64,000 bases of DNA from positions 248,841 to 312,840 of the forward strand of contig NZ_LMSG01000001.1 in assembly GCF_001428335.1 (NCBI RefSeq), given 5' to 3'. Both the position numbers and the translations under genes were made by a program. The notes below the pieces were generated by a model. That model was not told the origin of the DNA, did not search any database, and was given only the letters and a program-made list of their open reading frames with translations. This DNA comes from Arthrobacter sp. Soil762 (GTDB taxonomy: Bacteria > Actinomycetota > Actinomycetes > Actinomycetales > Micrococcaceae). Of this stretch, positions 9,292-19,284 are shown in pieces; positions within the stretch are counted from its first letter, which is position 1; each line of letters starts with the position of its first letter.

Positions 9292-10737
9292 TCAGGCCAG
9301 GCCTTCTGCATTCAGCCGGGCGAGCAACAGCGCCTCGGCAACCACAGCGTTCTTGAAATCACCAATGTGAAGGGACTCGTTGGCACTGTGGGCACGGGAA
9401 TCTGGATCCTCAACACCGGTCACGAGGATCTGGACGTCCGGATAGACGTCCATCAGGTCCGCAATAAACGGAATGGACCCACCGATCCCCATCTCCACCG
9501 CCGGAACACCCCAGGCCTCCCCCAGCGCCCACATTGCGAACTTCGCCGCCTTGGAGGATGTATCAGCGAGGAACGACTTTCCGCTTTCCCCGGGAGTGAA
9601 CACCACCTTTGCCCCAAAGGGCGCATTGGCCTGAACGTGGCGTTGAAGGGCTTCCATCGCTGCCGCCGGATCCTGGCCGGGCGCCAGGCGCAGGCTGAAC
9701 TTGGCACGCGCCCGCGGCAGGAGCGTGTTCGAGGCCATGTCCACGGCAGGAGCATCGAAACCGATGATGGACAGCGCGGGCTTGGTCCACAGCCGGGCGG
9801 CGATGCTGCCCGTGCCGGCGAGCCGGACGCCGTCGAGAACGGAGGAATCGGCACGGTACTCCGCTTCGGTGAGCTCCACGCCGACGTTGTCATTTGATAC
9901 CAGGCCTTCGATGGCCACATTGCCGTCTGCGTCGTGCAGGGTGGCAATCAGTCGGGACAGCAGGGTTGGCGCGTCCAGCACGGGTCCGCCGAACATACCC
10001 GAGTGGACAGCATGGTCCAGTACCTGAACTTCAATGGTTCCGTCCACAAGGCCGCGCAGGCTGGTGGTCAGGGCGGGAATGCCCACCTTCCAGTTGCTGG
10101 AGTCGGCCACCACGATCACGTCGGCGCTCAGCAGTTCCCGGTGCGTTTCCAGGAAGGAACGGAAGGTGGGAGAACCAGCTTCCTCCTCACCTTCGAAGAA
10201 GAACGTCACACCAAGGCCGAATTCCGTGCCCAGAACCTCGGTCGCTGCAGCATAGGCGGCCACATGGGCCATGATCCCGGCCTTGTCGTCAGCAGCGCCA
10301 CGGCCGTACAGCCTGCCCTCCCGTTCGACGGCGGCGAAAGGCTCCGTTTCCCACAGCGCCGGATCCCCCGGCGGCTGGACGTCGTGGTGGGCGTACAGCA
10401 GAATGGTCGGCTTTCCTTCGGCCGCCCGTCGGCGTGCGACGACGGCAGGTCCGCCGGGGGTGCCGTCCTCCTTGTTGCTGCGAAGGACCTGGACATCCTC
10501 AACGCCGGCGGCGCGCAGCAGTTCCGCTACGGCCTGCGCGCTGGCTTCCAAGGGCGCAGGATCGAAACTCGGCCAGGCGATGCCTGGAATGGCCACAAGT
10601 TCCTTGAGCCGGTCGAGGGTAGCGTCGAAGGAACCTGCCACGGAGAGCCTGAGTCCGTCCGCGTCGACGGCCGGTGCAGGGTGGCCGGGGCCGGGGGTGT
10701 TGGCGTCGGACGGACTGGCTGCTGGAGTGGGAGTCAT
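9292..10737 (-). CDS. M20-family metallo-dipeptidase
   Basis: This is a dizinc peptidase of the M20/ArgE/DapE clan, about 481 residues, probably a cytoplasmic dipeptidase. The metal and catalytic motifs are in order: 'YAHHDVQPPGDP' (His and catalytic Asp), 'GRGAADDKAG' (bridging Asp), and 'FEGEEEAGSP' (general base Glu and metal Glu). A dimerisation lid lies in the middle. The ATG at 10737 is preferred over the longer frame to 10830. The longer frame would run under the divergent DUF3043 gene and adds non-conserved sequence. The exact substrate cannot be read from sequence. Confidence 0.9.
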   Translation of the reverse strand: MTPTPAASPSDANTPGPGHPAPAVDADGLRLSVAGSFDATLDRLKELVAIPGIAWPSFDPAPLEASAQAVAELLRAAGVEDVQVLRSNKEDGTPGGPAVVARRRAAEGKPTILLYAHHDVQPPGDPALWETEPFAAVEREGRLYGRGAADDKAGIMAHVAAYAAATEVLGTEFGLGVTFFFEGEEEAGSPTFRSFLETHRELLSADVIVVADSSNWKVGIPALTTSLRGLVDGTIEVQVLDHAVHSGMFGGPVLDAPTLLSRLIATLHDADGNVAIEGLVSNDNVGVELTEAEYRADSSVLDGVRLAGTGSIAARLWTKPALSIIGFDAPAVDMASNTLLPRARAKFSLRLAPGQDPAAAMEALQRHVQANAPFGAKVVFTPGESGKSFLADTSSKAAKFAMWALGEAWGVPAVEMGIGGSIPFIADLMDVYPDVQILVTGVEDPDSRAHSANESLHIGDFKNAVVAEALLLARLNAEGLA

Positions 10738-10791
10738 GGCGAACACAATACCCGCGCCGAATCTCCTTGGGCCGCAAGGTATTCTGTTCAC

Positions 10792-11394
10792 GTGTTCGGA
10801 CGTAAAAAGGAAGCGCCAACGGCGCAGCAATCAATAGACCAGCAGGCCGCTGAAGCGGCAGCCCGGCAGGATGCCGCGTTGGGCAAGGGTACGCCCACGC
10901 CCAAGCGCAAAGCCCAGGAGGCTGCCCGCAAACGGCCCCTGGTGCCGGAGGACCGCAAGGCGTCCAAGGCCGCTGAGCGCCAGGCCATCCAGGACCAGCG
11001 GACCAAAATGCGCCAGGCGCTCGACACAGGTGATGAAAAATTCCTGCCCCTGCGCGACAAGGGTCCGCAGAAGCGTTATGCCCGCGACTACGTGGATGCG
11101 CGCTTCAGCCTGGGCGAATACCTCATGTTCGGCGCCCTGGTATTTGTCATCATTTCCCTCATTGTTCCGGCTTCCAGCGAGCAGATGGTTTATGTCCTGG
11201 GCGGTTTTTGGGTGATGTTCCTGGCCGTATTTGTGGATGTGTTCATTCTGTCCAGGCAGCTCCGCAAGAAGCTGACCGAGAAGTTCGGCGGGGTTGAGCG
11301 TGGCACGGTTTGGTACGGCTCGATGCGGTCCCTGCAGTTCCGCAAGCTGCGCTTGCCCAAGCCGCTCGTGAAGCGCGGCCAATACCCGTCCTGA
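10792..11394 (+). CDS. DUF3043 membrane protein
   Basis: This 200-residue protein is of the actinobacterial DUF3043 family, whose function is unknown. A charged, Lys/Arg/Gln-rich cytoplasmic N-terminal half ('GRKKEAPTAQQ...', about residues 1-105) precedes two hydrophobic helices (about 110-130 and 133-155) and a basic C-terminal tail. The GTG start at 10792 gives the family's usual 'M-F-G-R-K-K' opening. It is divergent from the M20 peptidase with only 54 nt between starts, so the promoters must overlap. A strong terminator follows. Confidence 0.85.
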   Translation: MFGRKKEAPTAQQSIDQQAAEAAARQDAALGKGTPTPKRKAQEAARKRPLVPEDRKASKAAERQAIQDQRTKMRQALDTGDEKFLPLRDKGPQKRYARDYVDARFSLGEYLMFGALVFVIISLIVPASSEQMVYVLGGFWVMFLAVFVDVFILSRQLRKKLTEKFGGVERGTVWYGSMRSLQFRKLRLPKPLVKRGQYPS

Positions 11395-11435
11395 CGTGCA
11401 GGCCGGGCCAGACCCGGCAGCACTCCTCCCTTAAA

Positions 11436-11476
11436 CAACGAAAACCCCGGTGGTCCAACCACCGGGGTTTTGTTGT
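11436..11476. terminator. Bidirectional terminator between DUF3043 gene and pyrD
   Basis: AAAACCCCGGTGGT-CCAA-ACCACCGGGGTTTT is a perfect 14-bp stem with an A run on one side and a T run on the other. It is the best intrinsic terminator in the window and works for both convergent genes. Confidence 0.92.
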
Positions 11477-11481
11477 GTGAG

Positions 11482-12555
11482 TCAGCGGTTGCGTCGCGCT
11501 TTCGCCAGGTCGCGGTTGATCCGCGCCGCCCAGAACGGTCCCTCGTACAGGAAAGCCGTGTAGCCCTGGACCAGCGTGGCCCCGGCATCCAGGCGGTCCT
11601 GGACGTCCTTCGCCGTCTCGACGCCGCCGACGGACACCAGCGTGATCGCGCCCCCGGTGGCCTCCTTGAGCCGGCGAAGGACTTCCAATGAACGCTGCTT
11701 CAGCGGTGCCCCGGACAGGCCCCCGGCGCCGCATTCGACCACTTTCGCAGCCGGCGACGCCAGCCCCTCACGCCCGATCGTGGTGTTGGTGGCGATAATG
11801 CCGTCCAGCTTAAGGTCCAGGGCCAGCTTGGCGACGTCGTCGATGTCCTCATTGCTGAGGTCCGGTGCGATCTTGACCAGCAGCGGGACGTGCCGGCCTG
11901 CCGCCTTGTCCGCTTCGTCCCCCACCGCGGTCAGCAGCGGGCGGAGTGTCTGGACATCCTGGAGAAGGCGCAGCCCGGGCGTGTTGGGTGAGCTGACATT
12001 GACCACCAGGTAGTCCGCGGCCGGCGCCAGGCTCCGGGCGCTGACCAGGTAATCGGCCACGGCGTCGTCGAGTTCCACCACCTTGCTCTTGCCGATGTTC
12101 ACCCCGATCACGGGGCGCACGTCAGGGTGCCGGCGCTGCAGGGCGGCGCGTGCCGCTTTGAGGCGCGGTTCGACGGCGGCCGCGCCATCGTTGTTGAACC
12201 CCATCCGGTTAATGACAGCCCGGTCCTCGATCAGCCTGAAAAGGCGCGGCTTCTCGTTGCCCGGCTGCGCCTGCCCGGTGATGGTCCCTACTTCGACATG
12301 GCCAAAGCCAAGTTCAGTGAGGGCCTCGATGCCGTATCCCTCCTTGTCGAACCCGGCTGCGAGACCGAACGGGGATGGGAAGGTCAGCCCAAAGGCAGAA
12401 GTCTGCAGTGAGGCCGCGGGTGCCGTGAACCGGTGCAGCAGCCGTCCTGCGCCGGAAGTATGGGCAAGTTTGATTCCCTTGAATCCGATCTTGTGGGCGC
12501 GTTCCGCGTCCATCCACGAAAAGGCCAGCCTGAAGAATGTCGGATATACGCGCAT
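11482..12555 (-). CDS. pyrD: Dihydroorotate dehydrogenase (quinone)
   Basis: This is a class 2 FMN enzyme of 357 residues that oxidises dihydroorotate to orotate with quinone as acceptor, the fourth step of UMP synthesis. The N-terminal helical extension ('[16 protein letters not shown]') that docks to the membrane marks class 2. The core has '[18 protein letters not shown]', 'NRMGFNND' and the catalytic serine segment '[13 protein letters not shown]'. The FMN phosphate site '[12 protein letters not shown]' follows. The frame is open much further upstream, but homology starts at ATG 12555. It is an isolated gene, not in a pyr operon here. Confidence 0.95.
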   Translation of the reverse strand: MRVYPTFFRLAFSWMDAERAHKIGFKGIKLAHTSGAGRLLHRFTAPAASLQTSAFGLTFPSPFGLAAGFDKEGYGIEALTELGFGHVEVGTITGQAQPGNEKPRLFRLIEDRAVINRMGFNNDGAAAVEPRLKAARAALQRRHPDVRPVIGVNIGKSKVVELDDAVADYLVSARSLAPAADYLVVNVSSPNTPGLRLLQDVQTLRPLLTAVGDEADKAAGRHVPLLVKIAPDLSNEDIDDVAKLALDLKLDGIIATNTTIGREGLASPAAKVVECGAGGLSGAPLKQRSLEVLRRLKEATGGAITLVSVGGVETAKDVQDRLDAGATLVQGYTAFLYEGPFWAARINRDLAKARRNR

Positions 12556-12630
12556 GGCTCTAGTTTTCCGTCTCGGACGGTCCAGACCAAACCGGGCCGC
12601 CATACATGCGGCTCCGGCTAGCATAAAGCC

Positions 12631-13641
12631 ATGAGGTGGCAGCCAGATATCCTCGGTGCTGGCTTCGAAGCCTGCACCTTCGAGGCCCGGGGCGAAGACG
12701 GCGTCCAGCGCACCGCCACGCTGGTGCGCTTCCGTCCGGCGAAGGAACCGGCAGCCACCCGCCGGCGCCGGACAGTGCTGTTCCTCCATGGTTGGAGCGA
12801 CTACTTCTTCAATGTGGACCTGGCGCAGTTTTGGACACACAGCGGCTACGAGTTCTACGCCCTCGACATGCATAACCACGGCCGCAGCCTGCGCCCGGAA
12901 ACGCCGGGCGGCTACGTGGCGAACCTGGCGGACTATGACTCCGAGATCGAAGCGGCCATCTCCATCATCCGGGCCGACACGCACAAGCCGGAACTGGAAG
13001 ACAAGGCCTCCCTTACGCTGATGGGCCACTCCACCGGCGGCCTGGTGGCCGCCCTCTGGGTCAGCAACCACCCCGGAGCGGCCTCCCAACTGGTGTTAAA
13101 CAGTCCCTGGCTGGAGATGCACGGCAGCTCGCTGGTCCGCCGTGCTGCGTCCACGATGGTGGGACCCGTGGCGCGATTCCGGCCGGAGGCTGTCCTGCGG
13201 CTGCCCGAGCGGGGTTTCTATTGGCGGACCATCAGCAGTTCAGCCGACGGCGAGTGGCCGCTTGACGACAGGTTCCGTCCGCCCATGGCATTTCCGCTCC
13301 GCGCGGGCTGGCTCAGCGCCATCCTGGCCGGCCACACCAAGGTGGCCCGTGGCCTGGACATCGACATACCCATCCTGGTGCTGCTGTCCCGGGGAAGCGC
13401 CACCGGGCCGTTCTGGTCCGAGGAAATGCGGCGCACCGACGCGGTACTGGACGTCAACATCATCGCCCTCCGCGCCCTGGCACTGGGGCGCAGCGTCACG
13501 GTGGAACGGATCGACGGCGCGCTCCACGACGTCTTCCTCTCCCCTGCCAAAGTGCGGGCAGACGCCTATGCGCGGCTCGCCCGCTGGCTCCGGGGTTACG
13601 GTACGGCTGAACCCGGTGCGGCGTCGACGGCGCCGCCATAG
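12631..13641 (+). CDS. Alpha/beta hydrolase (lysophospholipase-like)
   Basis: This 336-residue serine hydrolase has an alpha/beta fold. Visible features are the oxyanion-region motif 'FLHGWSDYF', the nucleophile elbow '[10 protein letters not shown]' (Ser at the centre), and a late 'ALHDVFLS' stretch carrying the probable catalytic His. Arrangement and cap resemble the monoacylglycerol-lipase/lysophospholipase group. The substrate is unknown. No signal peptide is evident, so it is probably cytoplasmic. Its last 46 nt overlap the convergent uppS gene. Confidence 0.85.
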   Translation: MRWQPDILGAGFEACTFEARGEDGVQRTATLVRFRPAKEPAATRRRRTVLFLHGWSDYFFNVDLAQFWTHSGYEFYALDMHNHGRSLRPETPGGYVANLADYDSEIEAAISIIRADTHKPELEDKASLTLMGHSTGGLVAALWVSNHPGAASQLVLNSPWLEMHGSSLVRRAASTMVGPVARFRPEAVLRLPERGFYWRTISSSADGEWPLDDRFRPPMAFPLRAGWLSAILAGHTKVARGLDIDIPILVLLSRGSATGPFWSEEMRRTDAVLDVNIIALRALALGRSVTVERIDGALHDVFLSPAKVRADAYARLARWLRGYGTAEPGAASTAPP

Positions 13642-14426
13642 CGCCGGTCCCGCTGGGCGTAGATTTCGACGGCGTCCCATAGGGTCCGCCGGTCAACGTC
13701 GGGCCACAGCGTGTCCATAAAGACGAACTCGGCATACGCGGACTGCCAGAGTAGGAAATTGGAGAGCCGCTGCTCCCCCGAGCTCCGCAGGAACAGGTCC
13801 ACGTCCGGCAGGTCCGGTTCGTCCAGATACTTCTGGATGGTTTTCTCGGTGATGGTCGCGGGTTTGAGCCGGCCTGCGGCAACCTCGGCGGCGATAGCCG
13901 ATACGGCGTCCGTGATTTCCGCCCGGCCGCCGTAATTAACACACATGTTCAACGTGCACGTGCTGTTGCCCGCGGTAAATTCCTCAGCCTCTTCCAGTTC
14001 GCGGATCACCGAGCCCCACAGCCTGGGACGCCGGCCGGACCACCGCACGCGGACACCCCAGTCGTCCAGCTGGTTCCGCTGCCTTCGTAGCACGTCCTTG
14101 TTAAAACCCATCAGGAAGCGGACCTCTTCGGGTGACCGGCGCCAGTTTTCGGTGGAAAACGCATAGACGCTCACGTATTCGATGCCCAGTTCGATAGCGC
14201 CCGCCATCACGTCCAGCAGGGCGGGCTCGCCGGCTTTGTGTCCCTCGATCCGCGGCAGGCCCCGCTGGTTGGCCCAACGGCCGTTGCCGTCCATCACAAT
14301 GGCAACATGGCGGGGGATGAATTCAGCGGGGATCGCCGGGGCAACCGCGCCGGACGGGTGCGGATACGGTGCCACCACAGGGGTGGTCCGCTGCCGCGAA
14401 GGTCTCTTCTTTTTTCCCAAGGCCAC
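13596..14426 (-). CDS. uppS: Isoprenyl transferase (cis-prenyl diphosphate synthase, UppS family)
   Basis: This 276-residue cis-prenyltransferase builds the polyprenyl diphosphate carrier used in cell-wall synthesis. Diagnostic motifs are '[13 protein letters not shown]' (catalytic Asp and substrate phosphate site), '[10 protein letters not shown]' and the C-terminal '[15 protein letters not shown]' with '[13 protein letters not shown]'. The first 35 residues are a basic, poorly conserved tail. The GTG start lies 2 nt after the recO stop, so recO-uppS is one operon. I cannot tell chain length (C50 or C55) from sequence. Confidence 0.94.
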   Translation of the reverse strand: MALGKKKRPSRQRTTPVVAPYPHPSGAVAPAIPAEFIPRHVAIVMDGNGRWANQRGLPRIEGHKAGEPALLDVMAGAIELGIEYVSVYAFSTENWRRSPEEVRFLMGFNKDVLRRQRNQLDDWGVRVRWSGRRPRLWGSVIRELEEAEEFTAGNSTCTLNMCVNYGGRAEITDAVSAIAAEVAAGRLKPATITEKTIQKYLDEPDLPDVDLFLRSSGEQRLSNFLLWQSAYAEFVFMDTLWPDVDRRTLWDAVEIYAQRDRRYGGAVDAAPGSAVP

Positions 14427-14428
14427 TG

Positions 14429-15181
14429 TCAGCCACGCTCCACATGTTTGAGGGATTTCAGGACACGTTCAAGGTGCCATTGCAGGTATACGGCCACCAG
14501 CCCCGCAGCTTCCCGTCGGTGCGGGACGTCCGAGCCATCCGCCGTCGTCCAGTCCCCGGTCAGCAGGGCACCCAGGAGCACAACGGTCTCCGCGGCCGGC
14601 GCAGGCGAACCGGGTGGCCTGCAGTCAGCGCAGACCATACCGCCGAGCGGAGCCGAAAAGGCCGTATGCGGGCCGGGCCGGCCGCAGCGGGCGCAGTCGG
14701 TAAAACTCGGAGCCCAGCCGCCGGTGGAAAGGGCCCGCAGGAGATACGAATCCAGGATCAGTCCCGGCGCGTGCTCGGCCCGGGACAGCGAGGCCAGCGC
14801 CCCCACCAGGAGGTTGTACTGGGCGGTGCCGGCTTCGCCGTCGACGTCGGTCAGTTTTTCCGCAGTTTCGGTCATGGCAGCGGCAACGGTATACCGGCCA
14901 TAGTCTGCGGCGATGTTGCTGCCGTAGGCGCCCTTGGCAACAGCCTGCGTGACGATGTCCAGTGTCTTTCCGGAGACCAACTGCAGGTCGGCAACCATAA
15001 ACGGCTCCAGCCGCGCCCCAAACTTGCTGCTGGTCCGCCGCACACCCTTGGCGACGGCGCGGATCTGGCCGTGGTGCTTGGTCAGCAGCGTGATGATGCG
15101 GTCAGCCTCGCCCAGCTTGTGGGTACGGAGCACCACGGCGTCATCCCGGTAGGACCGGGCAGCAAAGGATTGTTGGACCAC
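14429..15181 (-). CDS. recO: DNA repair protein RecO
   Basis: This 250-residue RecO loads RecA onto SSB-covered DNA in the RecFOR pathway. The N-terminal OB fold ('[26 protein letters not shown]...AVAKGVRR') is followed by a helical domain. A four-cysteine zinc site follows (C-x-x-C in 'CARCGRPG', then C-x-x-C in 'VCADCRPP'). The GTG at 15181 is chosen because homology begins there. The frame itself is open to 15217. It is coupled to uppS downstream. Confidence 0.93.
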   Translation of the reverse strand: MVQQSFAARSYRDDAVVLRTHKLGEADRIITLLTKHHGQIRAVAKGVRRTSSKFGARLEPFMVADLQLVSGKTLDIVTQAVAKGAYGSNIAADYGRYTVAAAMTETAEKLTDVDGEAGTAQYNLLVGALASLSRAEHAPGLILDSYLLRALSTGGWAPSFTDCARCGRPGPHTAFSAPLGGMVCADCRPPGSPAPAAETVVLLGALLTGDWTTADGSDVPHRREAAGLVAVYLQWHLERVLKSLKHVERG

Positions 15182-15226
15182 GGTTAATCTTCGCACTGAG
15201 TTCCGGAAAGCCGGCAATGCCGGTGC

Positions 15227-15255
15227 GTTGCGCGCCGGGAATCCCGGCGCGCAAC
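15227..15255. terminator. GC-rich hairpin after leuA
   Basis: GTTGCGCGCCGGGA-A-TCCCGGCGCGCAAC is a perfect 14-bp stem, 10 nt downstream of the leuA stop and ahead of recO. It has no T run. A factor-assisted terminator or an mRNA 3'-end stabiliser is likely. Confidence 0.7.
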
Positions 15256-15265
15256 GTGTTCCGAA

Positions 15266-17029
<1,764 letters not shown>

Positions 17030-17063
17030 TCAAATCTGAAAGGGTGGCCGGGCAACACGAACT

Positions 17064-17114
17064 CCGCGACGAGGATGGGCCTTGCGCTAGATCGCGTCTG
17101 AGGCCTCGCCGCGG
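17064..17114 (-). promoter_or_regulatory. leuA leader attenuator stem
   Basis: On the reverse strand CCGCGGCGAGG (17114-17104), just after the Leu codons of the leader peptide, can pair with CCTCGTCGCGG (17074-17064) after its stop codon. This makes 11 bp with one G-U pair. A ribosome stalled on the Leu codons versus one reaching the stop would treat this stem differently. No U-rich terminator follows before leuA, so control of ribosome access is more likely than termination. Confidence 0.65.
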
Positions 17115-17146
17115 CAGCTAAGAAGAAGGAGCTCTGCGCGCACCAT
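17087..17146 (-). CDS. leuL: leuA leader peptide with four consecutive Leu codons
   Basis: A 19-codon ORF encodes M-V-R-A-E-L-L-L-L-S-C-R-G-E-A-S-D-A-I, stop TAG, 81 nt before leuA. The four Leu codons (CTC CTT CTT CTT) are consecutive. No Shine-Dalgarno precedes it. A TACCCT hexamer (17150-17155, reverse strand) would place the transcript start at or next to its ATG/GTG pair, so it is probably read as a leaderless mRNA. Leucine-rich leaders before actinobacterial leuA have been predicted from comparative analysis, and this is a clear example. It is too short for standard gene calling. Confidence 0.82.
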   Translation of the reverse strand: MVRAELLLLSCRGEASDAI

Positions 17147-17149
17147 TTG

Positions 17150-17155
17150 AGGGTA
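17150..17155 (-). promoter_or_regulatory. Possible -10 element of leuA leader transcript
   Basis: TACCCT on the reverse strand fits TAnnnT. Start-site spacing from it falls on the first codons of the leader peptide. No convincing -35 is visible. Confidence 0.4.
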
Positions 17156-17260
17156 GCACGCGTGCGTAAGATGAGAGTGCGCCACCGTCCTTATCGTCCA
17201 ACATGCAGACGCCGCGCCGGTGCCAGCGCCGGCCGCGGCACGTCACACGAAGGAGCATCT

Positions 17261-19213
17261 GTGCCCATCTCGGGGATCGATCTGTCCAACATTGACCACA
17301 CCGTCAGGCCGCAGGATGACCTGTACCAGCACGTGAACGGGTCCTGGCTCAAGGCCACGGAAATTCCGGATGACCGGCCACTCGAGGGAACTTTCACCGC
17401 GCTGCGCGACGGAGCGGAGATCGCTGTCCGGGACATCATCGAGGAAGCAGCTGCCAAGGGTGAAGCCGCCAGCGGGATAGAACGAAAAGTGGGCGAGCTC
17501 TACAACAGCTTCATGGACGAAGCCACGGTGGAGGCCAAAGGCATGGAGCCCATCCGCGGTCGCCTTGCCGAGGTATTTGCCACCACCACGGTTGCTGATC
17601 TTGTGGCCCTGGCCGGACGGCTGTTCCGGTCAGACGTGTCCGGGCTCTTCTACATCTACCCGGCTCCGGACGCTGGCAACCCGGACCGCATCCTGCTCTA
17701 CACCGGCCAGGGCGGCCTCGGACTGCCGGACGAGTCCTACTACCGGGAAGAAAAGTTCGCCCCCATGGTCAAGGCCTATGGCGAGCATGTCCGGACCATG
17801 TTCACCCTGGCAGGGGTGCCCGATCCGGAGCCGGCGGCCGCGCGCGTCGTTGCCCTCGAAACCAGCCTCGCTTCCCACCACTGGGACAACGTCACCCTGC
17901 GCGACCCGCAGAAGACCTACAACCTCAAGTCCGCCGAGGAAGCGGCCACACTGTTCCCGCTCCTTAACACCTGGTTCGAAGCTGCCGGGATCGACGCCGA
18001 CAAGCGCAACGAGATCGTAGTAAGCACACCGGACTTCTTCAGCGGGGCCGCCGGCCTGCTGGAGTCCGAACCGCTCTCCGTGTGGCAGGAGTGGCTGGCC
18101 CTGCGGGTCGTCAACGGCGCCGCGCCGTACCTGTCCTCCGAGTTCGTGGACGCAAATTTTGCCTTCTACGGAACAACCATCAGCGGCACGCCGCGGAACA
18201 AGGACCGCTGGAAGCGCGCCGTCGCCGTCGTCGAAGCTGCACTCGGTGAGGCCGTTGGGCAGATCTACGTCTCGAAGCACTTCCCGGAAACCCACAAGGC
18301 CCGCATGCAGACCCTGGTGGCCAACCTGATCGAGGCCTACCGGCAGTCCATCACCGGTCTTGCCTGGATGGGTGACGAAACAAAGACCGAGGCGCTGCGG
18401 AAACTGGAGGCCTTCCGCGCCAAGATCGGCTACCCCGACAAGTGGATCGATTACTCCGCGGTGGAAATCGACCCGCTGGACCTTTTGGGGAACGTTGAGC
18501 GGGCCCACAATGCCGACGTCGACCGCCACCTGGATGAGGTGGGCAAACCGGTGGACCTTTACAAGTGGCTCATGACACCGCAGACGGTCAACGCGTACTA
18601 CCACCCGATGCTCAACGAGATCGTCTTCCCGGCCGCTATCCTGCAGCCACCGTTCTTCACAGCCGACGCCGACGACGCCGTTAACTACGGTGGCATTGGA
18701 GCGGTGATCGGCCACGAGATCGGCCACGGTTTTGATGACCAGGGGTCGCAGTTCGACGGCGGCGGTGCGCTGCGGAACTGGTGGACCGACGATGACCGGA
18801 CGGCCTTTGAGAAGCTCACAGCCAAGCTGGTGGCACAGTACGACGAGTTGTCCCCGTATGCGGCGCCGGGGCACAACGTCAACGGCAAGCTGACGCTCGG
18901 GGAGAACATCGGCGACCTTGGTGGCCTGACCATCGCCTACAAGGCTTACCTGCTCAGCCTTGACGGCAAGGAACCGGAAGTGCTGGACGGACTGACGGGG
19001 CAGCAGCGGTTCTTCGCGTCCTGGGCAGCCGGCTGGCGGCAGGTGATCCGGTCGGAAGAGGCCATCAGGAGGCTCGCCACGGATCCCCACTCCCCCAACG
19101 AGTTCAGGACCAACGCCATCGCCAAGAACCTGGACGCCTTCCACCAGGCCTTTGGCGTGACCGACCGGGATGGCATGTGGATGCCGCAGGACGCTCGCGT
19201 CAGCATCTGGTAG
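17261..19213 (+). CDS. M13-family zinc metallopeptidase (neprilysin/PepO-like)
   Basis: This 650-residue gluzincin endopeptidase has an N-terminal M13 helical domain ('IDHTVRPQDDLYQHVNGSWL'). The catalytic domain follows, with zinc motif 'GHEIGHGFDDQG' (two His and the general-base Glu), the third ligand in 'GENIGDLGGL', and the family 'NEIVFPAAILQPPFF' segment. No signal peptide is visible, like cytosolic PepO or mycobacterial Zmp1, whose export route is unclear. The GTG start at 17261 has AGGAG 5 nt upstream. The longer frame to 17147 is Arg-rich and would abut the divergent leuA leader. It probably degrades oligopeptides. Confidence 0.93.
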   Translation: MPISGIDLSNIDHTVRPQDDLYQHVNGSWLKATEIPDDRPLEGTFTALRDGAEIAVRDIIEEAAAKGEAASGIERKVGELYNSFMDEATVEAKGMEPIRGRLAEVFATTTVADLVALAGRLFRSDVSGLFYIYPAPDAGNPDRILLYTGQGGLGLPDESYYREEKFAPMVKAYGEHVRTMFTLAGVPDPEPAAARVVALETSLASHHWDNVTLRDPQKTYNLKSAEEAATLFPLLNTWFEAAGIDADKRNEIVVSTPDFFSGAAGLLESEPLSVWQEWLALRVVNGAAPYLSSEFVDANFAFYGTTISGTPRNKDRWKRAVAVVEAALGEAVGQIYVSKHFPETHKARMQTLVANLIEAYRQSITGLAWMGDETKTEALRKLEAFRAKIGYPDKWIDYSAVEIDPLDLLGNVERAHNADVDRHLDEVGKPVDLYKWLMTPQTVNAYYHPMLNEIVFPAAILQPPFFTADADDAVNYGGIGAVIGHEIGHGFDDQGSQFDGGGALRNWWTDDDRTAFEKLTAKLVAQYDELSPYAAPGHNVNGKLTLGENIGDLGGLTIAYKAYLLSLDGKEPEVLDGLTGQQRFFASWAAGWRQVIRSEEAIRRLATDPHSPNEFRTNAIAKNLDAFHQAFGVTDRDGMWMPQDARVSIW

Positions 19214-19224
19214 TCACCTCCGGC

Positions 19225-19270
19225 AGACGCACAGAGAGGCGGGGCCGTCTGGCCTCGCCTCTCTGCGTCT
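19225..19270. terminator. Bidirectional terminator between M13 peptidase and LCP gene
   Basis: AGACGC-AGAGAGGCG-type arms form a long imperfect stem of about 20 bp with one 2-nt bulge. It sits between the two convergent genes. Confidence 0.85.
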
Positions 19271-19284
19271 AACGGGTGATGCTG

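Noticed and set aside
9934..10791. N-terminal extension of the DUF3043 gene back to 9934
   Set aside because: The extension is antisense to the M20 peptidase. The GTG at 10792 gives the family-typical start and length.
12556..13089. N-terminal extension of pyrD back to 13089
   Set aside because: It would lie under the divergent hydrolase gene and has no conserved sequence. The family start is at 12555.
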